From Candidatus Omnitrophota bacterium (lineage in GTDB: Bacteria; Omnitrophota; Gorgyraeia; B26-G9): 12,002 nucleotides of DNA. This document shows, piece after piece, positions 6,141 to 12,002 of this stretch. The position numbers and the translations under genes were made by a program. The stretch's first letter is position 1. Each line of letters opens with the position of its first letter. The notes under the pieces are model-generated. The model had not been told where the DNA came from. It searched no databases and worked only from the letters and a program-made list of their open reading frames with translations. Location of the stretch: NCBI GenBank assembly GCA_023136735.1, contig JAGLQQ010000262.1, positions 1-12,002 of the forward strand. Reading direction: 5' to 3'.

Positions 6141-6644
6141 ATGAGAAAAACACTTTCAATGTCTTTATTTGATAAAACTGTAGACCATGTTAACCTGGGT
6201 CTGACTGTGATGGCCTTTGTTTTTCTTTCTAGTGTTTTATTTTTAAAATTCTCAAAACCTGATAGTATAGAGCGGATAATGGCTTCAACACATAACGCGG
6301 CTGCTGAAATTCCTCTATTGAATGTATCAAAAAAATCCAGTAAATATTATCAAAGAATACTTGGCCGTAGAGAGTTATTCGTGGCACAACCGGGTTTAAG
6401 ACTAAAGAAAATAGGTAGTCAATCTCCTCAGCAGGCAGGCAGCCAAAGTGTTGGTGATGATCTGCAGCTTTTGGGAATTGTTTCCGGAGCTCAAGGGCCG
6501 CAGGCAATTATTATGGATTCAAAAACAGGACAATCGTTTTACTGCTCAGGAGGAGAGAAGATAAACGATTTTACGGTAAGAGATATTCTGGAAAATAAAG
6601 TCATTCTTGAAAATGATGGTGAAATGAAAGAGATCAGATTGTGA
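6141..6644 (+). CDS. GspC-like type II secretion protein (HR domain, no PDZ)
   Basis: This is a bitopic inner-membrane protein expected to link the inner-membrane platform to the secretin. It has a short N-terminus, one membrane helix (about 19-37), a linker with YYQRILGRRELF (69-80), a Gln/Ser-rich stretch (about 93-104) and a C-terminal HR-type beta domain (106-167). In the HR domain LQLLGIVSG, QAIIMDSKTGQSFY and KVILENDGE follow the pattern of GspC homology regions. At 167 residues it lacks the PDZ or coiled-coil tail of classical GspC, so a PilP-like role is the alternative. It begins 10 nt after the previous stop without a clear ribosome-binding site. An internal ATG at 6159 is possible. 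Its end overlaps the secretin start by 4 nt. Confidence 0.82.
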   Translation: MRKTLSMSLFDKTVDHVNLGLTVMAFVFLSSVLFLKFSKPDSIERIMASTHNAAAEIPLLNVSKKSSKYYQRILGRRELFVAQPGLRLKKIGSQSPQQAGSQSVGDDLQLLGIVSGAQGPQAIIMDSKTGQSFYCSGGEKINDFTVRDILENKVILENDGEMKEIRL

Positions 6645-8164
6645 AAAGTAAGATACTGCTCTGCTTATTCGTAGTTGTAATGACGTTTAGTATTATTGCC
6701 GGCGCCGAGGCTTTGACTGCCGTTGATGATAACTCGCGCGTTAATCTCGATGTTAAGTCCATGAGCATACTTGACGTTTTACGTCTTTTGGCTGAACAGG
6801 GGCAGGTTAATATTGTCGCTAGTAGAAATGTTCAGGGACGAGTGACGGCAAAATTAAAAGATGTCACAGTTTTACAAGCTCTTGATGCTATCCTTGACGC
6901 GAACAATTTTATGTTTGAAGAGGGCAATGGCATTATCAGGGTTTTTACTCATCAGGATGCCCTGCAGAAGGAGCAGACAGAGCTTCTGATAAGCCGAGTT
7001 TTCTTTATGAGTAATGTTAAAGCCTCTGATCTTAGGGCAGTGCTTAATTCTATAAAATCTGCCAGAGGCAGAGTTGAAATCAATGCAATATCTAATCAGG
7101 TGATTATAACGGATACGAATAAAAAGCTAAATGAGGCAGAAGAAGCGATATTGATTCTTGACAGAAGGCAAATCACGCAGGTTTACGATTTAAATTATGC
7201 CGATGCTAAAGAAATTCAAGCAAAGCTGATTGAAATTATTCCAAAGGAAGAAGGAGAAATAATTATTGATGAGAGAACCAATAGCCTGGTTGTAAGAGCT
7301 ATCCCTGAAATTGTCTATAAAGTTGATCAAATGATCGAAAATTGGGATCAGAGGCCGATGCAGGTATTGATTGAGGCAAGAATCCTTGAGATTTCTCTGG
7401 ATAAGAGCAAAGGAATAGGTGTTAATTGGGAATATCAGCGTGATGTTGGTAAAGGTGATGGGCTTAGTGTTTCCGCAACTTTGCCTGCATCTGTCGCAAC
7501 AGGCGGTATTTTGCGGGTGGGCACTTTATCAGCTGATCAATATCAAGTTACATTACAGATGCTGGAAAGCGCTACGAATACAAATATTTTGTCAAATCCG
7601 AGAATTGTCGTTATTGATAATCAGGAAGCAAATATTCTAGTCGGCAGCTCTGAGCCGTATCTTGTAACATATATTGACAGCGAAAGTAGAACACAGACTG
7701 AGGAAACAAAATTTATAGATGTAGGAATTAAACTTAATGTTACCCCTAAAATAAGTAAAAACGGCTTTGTCACTCTGAAGATTCATCCTGAGGTTAGTTC
7801 CGCGCGCAGAGTGGCTGAGGTGAATAATTCACTGGCAGTTGACACTACCCAGGCAGACACTACTGTTGTTGTAGAAGATGGTAAAACAATAGTTCTCGGC
7901 GGGCTTATTAAAGATTCAGTATCTGATGTTGTAAGTAAAGTTCCTTTGCTTGGGGATATACCTCTGCTGGGGATTTTTTTCCGTAACAAAGCAAAAATAG
8001 CTGTAAAAAGAGAGATTGTGGTTTTTATAACTCCACATATTCTAAAGAATGAGAAAGAGCTCATGCCGGAAAGTAATTATCGTAATCAGGCTATTAGTGA
8101 AGCGATGAATAGTGCGGCAATGAAATGGCGTGAGTGGGAGGAGGAATCGGATGGAAGTAAGTAG
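6641..8164 (+). CDS. PilQ/GspD-family outer-membrane secretin
   Basis: This is the outer-membrane channel subunit of a type II secretion or type IV pilus-like system; secretins assemble into a ring of about 12-15 copies. A signal peptide (1-24, ending AEA) precedes an STN/N0 domain (about 33-104) and two secretin_N (N1-type) modules (about 118-176 and 181-235). The secretin core (about 240-466) contains SNPRIVVIDNQEANILVG (318-335) and the signature VPLLGDIPLLGIFF (434-447). A short charged tail follows and could hold a pilotin-binding or S-like segment. The start is GTG and overlaps the GspC-like stop as GTGA. The 507-residue length is between short PilQ forms and full GspD. GspC next to it supports a type II role. 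The end overlaps the protease gene. Confidence 0.93.
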   Translation: MKSKILLCLFVVVMTFSIIAGAEALTAVDDNSRVNLDVKSMSILDVLRLLAEQGQVNIVASRNVQGRVTAKLKDVTVLQALDAILDANNFMFEEGNGIIRVFTHQDALQKEQTELLISRVFFMSNVKASDLRAVLNSIKSARGRVEINAISNQVIITDTNKKLNEAEEAILILDRRQITQVYDLNYADAKEIQAKLIEIIPKEEGEIIIDERTNSLVVRAIPEIVYKVDQMIENWDQRPMQVLIEARILEISLDKSKGIGVNWEYQRDVGKGDGLSVSATLPASVATGGILRVGTLSADQYQVTLQMLESATNTNILSNPRIVVIDNQEANILVGSSEPYLVTYIDSESRTQTEETKFIDVGIKLNVTPKISKNGFVTLKIHPEVSSARRVAEVNNSLAVDTTQADTTVVVEDGKTIVLGGLIKDSVSDVVSKVPLLGDIPLLGIFFRNKAKIAVKREIVVFITPHILKNEKELMPESNYRNQAISEAMNSAAMKWREWEEESDGSK

Positions 8165-10700
8165 GTTCACAAAACGGATTTTTTGTTCTGTTCTTTTGTT
8201 TGTAGTTATATTTTCCTTCACTAAAACTCTAAGTGCAGGCCAGAGTGCTTCAAAATCATTCAGTTTGGATATCATCACTAATGTAGTAAGTACGTCAATT
8301 GCTTCCGTGGATGTGACCCAAATAAACGGCTATAGTAGAGTCAATATTCCTGGATTAAGCAACTTTGGCAAGCCGGGTGAGCCATTATTACCGTTTAAAA
8401 CCGTACGTTTTCTTTTACCTTACGGCAAGGATATAAGTGATATTCAATTAAGCTCAAGTAACCGAAAAGAAGTTGCAGGTTCTTACTTAATAGAGCCGGC
8501 GCAGCAGCCTATTCCACTTAGTTTTCGAGGAGCTTTAAAATTAACAGCTCCGGATGCAGTCCTTTACAGTTCGCTAAGTCCTTTTCCGGGAAAGCAATAT
8601 GAACTTGTTTCTGTGCAAAATTTGCGCGGGTTTAGAATTGCTATCATAAATTTATTTCCAGTTGAGTATATACCTGCAACAGGCCAGCTTGCTTATTATG
8701 AAAATATGGCTTTAAATCTTGCGCTTGAAACAACGGGTATTGCTATGCCCTATGAATTCTACCGTGGTATTGAAAGTGATATCCAGCTTGCAAGTGAATC
8801 GGTGGATAATCCCGAGGCTGTAGCAAGCTATCCTAAAAATGCTATTTCTCCGTTGCTTAAAGAAGAGTACCTTATTATAACCAGTGACGCATTTGCCAGC
8901 TACTCAGGATCCAACAGTCTCACTGATTTAGCAGCACATAAGTTTTCAAAATGGGGCTTAACAACAGCAATTATTAATGAAACTACCTGGAGCGCGTATA
9001 GCGGTTTGCGTCCTGATGGCAGTTCGGATAGAGCGACTCAAATACGTAACTGTATTATTGCTAATTACAATAGTAATAAGACACAGTACGTTCTGCTTGT
9101 CGGTGACGCGGACTATACAGATGATGATTCTATAAATGTTGCCAGCGGTGAAAGACAGGCTTCACCTATTATTCCGGTTCGAGGCCTTTATGGCAAAGAA
9201 GAGAGTACTACGGATCAAAGCATTCCGTCTGACTTATACTATGCATGTTTAGGCGGTACATACGATTTTGATGCTGATGGTGTTTACGGTGAAACAAATG
9301 ATGGAGCAGGAGGAAGTGATGTTGATCTTGAGGCTGAAGTTTATGTAGGAAGGGCTGCGGTTGATTCAACTGCTGAGCTAGCCAATTTTGTTAGAAAGAC
9401 TATTGCTTATGAAAATTCAACTGGATCATATCTAAATAAAGTGCTTATGGTTGGTGAGGAGTTGGAGTCTTGTCCTCTTACCTGGGGGGGCGATTACTTG
9501 GATGAAATAAAAGACGGCTCCAATGCTAATGGATATACTACTAGAGGAATGTCAAGCACTGGATACTTTGGCTTTGACCTGCTTTATGATAAAAATGGCG
9601 TCTGGGCAACATCTGAACTTATTACTAAATTAAATGCTGAAGTCGGCGTGCTTAATCACCTGGGGCATGCAACAAATACGAATTTAGCCTATGCAAGGTT
9701 TTCCAATAATGACGCGGATGGACTGACGAACACTAATTACTTTTTTGGCTATACGCAAGGATGTTATTCCGGCGCGTTTGATAACCGCAATTCAAGCGAT
9801 AGTTTTGAAAGCGAAGATTGTATTCTAGAGCATTTCACAACAGAATCTAACGGAGCGGTGGCTTTTATTGGAAATAGCCGCTATGGATGGGGCAGTACGG
9901 GAGATACTAATGGGCCTTCACAGCGCTTCCATAGAGAGTTCTGGGATGCAGTAGTGTATGAAGGTAAGACAAATATGGCTAAGGCAATGCAGGATTCCAA
10001 GCAGGATAATATCGGCCTAGTAATTGCTGATGGGGCTCATCGTTGGAGTTATTTCTGTATTAATCTTCTCGGTGATCCGCATACTCCGCTAAATGGAGAA
10101 TTTTTAGCGCCAAATAACTTTTCAGCTAATAATATATTTGTTGGAAATAAGAGCTGGGTTACTTTAAACTGGGTGAATTCAGGATTTAATGCTTTTCAGC
10201 AAACAATGATAAGGTACCGCACTGATGGAGTATATCCAACCAGCAGCACTGATGGTACACTGTTGACTAGTCGCAGTGCCACCCCTGGTTCAAGTGATTT
10301 ATTTAATCACACTTCTATTGAAACAGGAGAAACTTATCATTATGTAGGGTTTGGATATGACGGCACAACATACGAGGGAAATAATGCGCTAGGCAACCGT
10401 GCATCTGTAACAGTAATTGGCGGCAGCAGCGGAACCAGCACTGGGAGAAGTAATTGTTTTGTGGCTACGGTTTGCTATGGCAGCAAAAGCAGCAATCAGG
10501 TAAGAACGCTACGAATGTTCCGAGATAAGGTACTGGTTAATACATTTGCCGGTAAACAGTTTATTGCCGTATATTATGCGATTGGTCCAGATCTTGCCCG
10601 TTGGATAGAAAATAAAGAAACTTTAAAGAAACTAGTTCGCGAATGTCTTGACCCTATTGCAGGCTGTGCTGCTAGGTTAACAGGAGGAATTAATGATTAA
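8151..10700 (+). CDS. Secreted C25 (gingipain-type) cysteine protease with CFI-box C-terminus
   Basis: This is a predicted secreted or surface cysteine peptidase of 849 residues. A signal peptide (1-29, LSA end) is followed by a C25-type propeptide (about 37-200, with FGKPGEPLLPFKTVRFLLP). The caspase-like peptidase domain starts near residue 237 (EEYLIITSDAF) and ends at LLGDPHTPL (about 639-647). The probable catalytic dyad is His506 in NHLGHATN and Cys538 in TQGCYSGAF, 32 residues apart, as in gingipains. An Ig/FN3-like domain (about 652-750) and a Gly/Ser/Thr linker lead to a C-terminal module from Cys769 (CFVATVCYGS, then VRTLRMFRDKVL). This matches the CFI-box C-terminal domain thought to act in sorting. 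ATG 8151 is chosen because GGGAGGAGGAA precedes it (8136-8146); GTG 8130 lacks this. It overlaps the secretin gene by 14 nt and the barrel gene by 8 nt. Confidence 0.9.
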   Translation: MEVSRFTKRIFCSVLLFVVIFSFTKTLSAGQSASKSFSLDIITNVVSTSIASVDVTQINGYSRVNIPGLSNFGKPGEPLLPFKTVRFLLPYGKDISDIQLSSSNRKEVAGSYLIEPAQQPIPLSFRGALKLTAPDAVLYSSLSPFPGKQYELVSVQNLRGFRIAIINLFPVEYIPATGQLAYYENMALNLALETTGIAMPYEFYRGIESDIQLASESVDNPEAVASYPKNAISPLLKEEYLIITSDAFASYSGSNSLTDLAAHKFSKWGLTTAIINETTWSAYSGLRPDGSSDRATQIRNCIIANYNSNKTQYVLLVGDADYTDDDSINVASGERQASPIIPVRGLYGKEESTTDQSIPSDLYYACLGGTYDFDADGVYGETNDGAGGSDVDLEAEVYVGRAAVDSTAELANFVRKTIAYENSTGSYLNKVLMVGEELESCPLTWGGDYLDEIKDGSNANGYTTRGMSSTGYFGFDLLYDKNGVWATSELITKLNAEVGVLNHLGHATNTNLAYARFSNNDADGLTNTNYFFGYTQGCYSGAFDNRNSSDSFESEDCILEHFTTESNGAVAFIGNSRYGWGSTGDTNGPSQRFHREFWDAVVYEGKTNMAKAMQDSKQDNIGLVIADGAHRWSYFCINLLGDPHTPLNGEFLAPNNFSANNIFVGNKSWVTLNWVNSGFNAFQQTMIRYRTDGVYPTSSTDGTLLTSRSATPGSSDLFNHTSIETGETYHYVGFGYDGTTYEGNNALGNRASVTVIGGSSGTSTGRSNCFVATVCYGSKSSNQVRTLRMFRDKVLVNTFAGKQFIAVYYAIGPDLARWIENKETLKKLVRECLDPIAGCAARLTGGIND
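10455..10697 (+). other. CFI-box-type C-terminal domain within the protease
   Basis: The last 81 residues of the protease form a separate module. It opens with CFVATVCYGS, continues through a QVRTLRMFRDK helix and an AGKQFIAVYYAIGPDLARWI segment, and ends near KKLVRECLDPIAG. This order (CFIATAAYGS, LRxFRDxxL, GxxFxxxYYxxSPxxAxxI, LRxxVRxxLxP) is the pattern I know as the CFI-box C-terminal domain. It is found at the end of diverse exported proteins after low-complexity linkers, as here. A sorting or anchoring role is inferred. Confidence 0.8.
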
Positions 10701-11679
10701 GTTATTGAGAGTAACTGCTCGTCTTTTGATGTTCGCAATAATTTGCTTGTGTGCTTGTCCAGGAGTAACTTTTGCTGCTGCAGGCGGCGCAAGGCCAATT
10801 TCTTTAGGCGGTGCTTTTGTCGCAATTGCCGATGACGCAAATGCGGCAATCTGGAATCCCGCGGGTTTGGGCTGGCAGAAGAATAGAGAGTTATCATATA
10901 GTGGGATTTTATCAAAGCGAGGTGAGTATATTCCGGGTGATTTTATTAGTGATGGTGCCCTAATTTTTGCGCAGCCATTGCATATAAATTATCGTGGCGA
11001 TTTTGATGAGTTTGGCGGAATAGGAGTTTACTTTCTTAATTCAGATTATAAAAACGAGACAACCTGTGCTAAGCAGACATTATGGCAGCCTGGAATTGCT
11101 TACGGCAGGGTTTTTAGTTCTAATGATGCTATGGCTTGGGGAGTAAGTGTGAATTCTTATATGTATGATTCTGAGGTATCTGGGGCAACAGCAAGTGATA
11201 ATGCGGTTGCTTTGAATGCCGGCTATTTATGGTATTTAAATAATAGTATAACGCTTGGATTGTTGGTCGAAAATATAAATGAACCGATTATATCCTTGTA
11301 CGGGGTTGGCAGCAGGATCGTAAGAATTTGGCGCCCCGCATTGGCTTATTACTTCAGCGATTCGACTATTCTTTCGCTTGAGATATACGATTTAACAGGA
11401 AATACAAGTAATAGCGGTTCTGACTACAGCCAAAATATTCGGTTGGGTTTGGAGCATTACTTAAGTAATGAGATTTCGCTGCGATTGGGTTCGCATAATA
11501 TCAATTCTGAGGTTGATTCAAGTAAATACCTTAGTCTGGGCATTGGCTGGTTGCGTAGCGATTTTTTTAATTCAAAACTGATTAATTATTACCTCGATTA
11601 TTCCCTTATTTATTGGACTGACCCTATAAGCAATATGGAAAAAGCTACTCATCAGCTTGGATTTACTGTTAGATTTTAA
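10693..11679 (+). CDS. PorV/UPF0164-like FadL-superfamily outer membrane barrel
   Basis: This is a predicted outer-membrane beta-barrel. After a signal peptide (about 1-29, ending TFAAA) comes the characteristic N-terminal segment GGARPISLGGAFVAIADDANAAIWNPAGLG, shared by PorV/PorQ, UPF0164 and FadL/OmpP1-type proteins. Many alternating-hydrophobic strands follow, and the chain ends TVRF with the terminal Phe typical of Bam-assembled barrels. At 328 residues it is close to PorV-like lengths. The start is well supported by AGGAGGAATT just before the ATG and overlaps the protease stop by 8 nt, so the two are translationally coupled. PorV of the type IX system acts as an outer-membrane shuttle partner of the C25 peptidase PorU. 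Here a similar partnership with the upstream C25 protease is suggested by position alone. A generic transporter of hydrophobic compounds is the alternative. Confidence 0.82.
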   Translation: MIKLLRVTARLLMFAIICLCACPGVTFAAAGGARPISLGGAFVAIADDANAAIWNPAGLGWQKNRELSYSGILSKRGEYIPGDFISDGALIFAQPLHINYRGDFDEFGGIGVYFLNSDYKNETTCAKQTLWQPGIAYGRVFSSNDAMAWGVSVNSYMYDSEVSGATASDNAVALNAGYLWYLNNSITLGLLVENINEPIISLYGVGSRIVRIWRPALAYYFSDSTILSLEIYDLTGNTSNSGSDYSQNIRLGLEHYLSNEISLRLGSHNINSEVDSSKYLSLGIGWLRSDFFNSKLINYYLDYSLIYWTDPISNMEKATHQLGFTVRF

Positions 11680-11698
11680 TAAAGCTCTCCCGGGCTAT

Positions 11699-11736
11699 GG
11701 TTTGACTTCGCTCACCATCCTGAGCCAGTCGAAGGA
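11699..11736. repeat. Imperfect palindromic dispersed-type repeat
   Basis: GCTCA (11710-11714) and TGAGC (11721-11725) enclose CCATCC. Outside them GACT (11704-11707) pairs with AGTC (11727-11730). The reverse complement contains TTCGACTGGCTCAGGATGG, which resembles a short intergenic palindrome I recall from many bacterial genomes. It lies 20 nt after the operon's last stop codon, and CCCGGG/CCGGGG tracts flank it on both sides. Confidence 0.6.
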
Positions 11737-11753
11737 AAGACCGGGGTTTCTGA

Positions 11754-11778
11754 GCGGAATTCCGCAGCTTTGCTTTTT
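11754..11778 (+). terminator. Possible operon terminator
   Basis: A perfect 12-nt palindrome GCGGAATTCCGC (11754-11765) could fold as a 4-bp stem with an AATT loop. It is followed after 8 nt by TTTTT (11774-11778). It sits about 75 nt past the last gene of the operon. The short stem makes this uncertain; the preceding repeat may add a second hairpin. Confidence 0.35.
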
Positions 11779-11850
11779 GATGTTTATATATAAAATAAAC
11801 AGTTATGTAAAATTATTCACATTATTTAAGAATGAACTCTTTAATCTGTA

Positions 11851-12002
11851 AATGATAGCCCTAATTCCTAATAGAATTCCACGAAGGAAGATTAATCCAG
11901 AGGTAGTAAGTATTTAAAAGGAATTGGATAATCACTTAAAAGATGAAAAGATTGTTTAGGAGGTAACTCGGGACAAACCGCCAGGTGAAATTGTATTTAC
12001 TC
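11851..12002 (+). pseudogene. Possible degenerate coding fragment at the window edge
   Basis: One frame from an ATG at 11851 reads MIALIPNRIPRRKINPEVVS, meets TAA after ATT, continues KELDNHLKDEKIV, meets TAG, then reads EVTRDKPPGEIVFT to the edge. The composition is protein-like on both sides of each stop, which suggests a decayed gene. It could also be chance in non-coding DNA. No family is recognised. Confidence 0.2.

Larger units (their letters stand above)
11680..12002. other. Intergenic region without an intact gene
   Basis: This 323-nt stretch contains a palindromic dispersed-type repeat (11699-11736) and a small palindrome with a following T-run (11754-11778). An AT-rich segment comes next, and then a frame from 11851 to the edge that looks partly coding but carries two stops. 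No RNA gene is recognised. Confidence 0.6.

Noticed and set aside
6229..6507. Minus-strand open frame inside the GspC-like gene
   Set aside because: It is antisense to a recognised gene and its translation shows no recognisable motif.
8130..8150. Upstream GTG start for the C25 protease
   Set aside because: The ATG at 8151 has a strong GGGAGGAGGAA site at good spacing and gives a cleaner signal peptide. The GTG lies before that site.
7783..8278. Minus-strand open frames inside the secretin and the start of the protease gene
   Set aside because: They lie antisense to strongly supported genes, have no family motifs and no proper ribosome-binding sites, so they are shadows.
8151..11679. A complete type IX secretion system
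   Set aside because: Only a C25 protease and a PorV-like barrel are present. The protease carries a CFI-box and not a type IX C-terminal domain, and no sov/porK-N-type gene is visible.
1..12002. tRNA, rRNA, CRISPR array or transposase
   Set aside because: No cloverleaf, rRNA-like sequence, regularly spaced repeats or transposase motifs were seen on reading both strands.

Overview
The window looks like a chromosomal segment from an uncultured, AT-rich, Gram-negative bacterium. The outer membrane is implied by a secretin (6641-8164), a FadL/PorV-like beta-barrel protein (10693-11679) and an exported C25-family protease. The mix of these with an MEP-pathway ispH and many overlapping genes would fit a candidate phylum such as Omnitrophota or a relative. 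That placement is an inference from gene content and not a phylogenetic result.

Left part (1-1508): a polytopic membrane protein of unknown function ends in a strong intrinsic terminator whose loop contains its stop codon. A zinc-ribbon class I methyltransferase follows, then an 18-codon start of another gene that is cut off. Next comes a convergent, C-rich gap that reads as a G-quadruplex motif on the minus strand. Minus-strand isoprenoid operon (3397 down to 1509): a trans-polyprenyl diphosphate synthase is followed after 8 nt by ispH, so isoprenoid precursor formation and chain elongation are linked.

Middle (3398-4518): an AT-rich divergent promoter region leads into a YbaB/EbfC nucleoid protein. 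After it lies the isolated C-terminal end of a GGDEF diguanylate cyclase on the opposite strand, cut off exactly at a perfect 9-bp hairpin. An acylphosphatase gene and a leader region with two TATAAT boxes follow.

Right part (4519-11679): seven plus-strand genes are packed with overlaps or a gap of only 10 nt and form one probable operon. They encode an exported helical protein of unknown function, a glyoxalase II-like metallo-hydrolase, a PilO/GspM-like protein, a GspC-like protein, a PilQ/GspD-like secretin, a C25 (gingipain-type) protease with a C-terminal CFI-box domain, and a PorV/FadL-like outer membrane protein. The most interesting hypothesis is a hybrid envelope export and sorting module. 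Inner-membrane and secretin parts of the type II/type IV pilus kind sit beside a protease plus barrel pair that resembles PorU/PorV of the type IX system, with the CFI-box as a possible C-terminal sorting tag.

The right end (11680-12002) holds a palindromic dispersed-type repeat, a small palindrome followed by a T run, and a reading frame with two stops that may be a degenerate gene. No tRNA, rRNA, CRISPR or transposase is visible.
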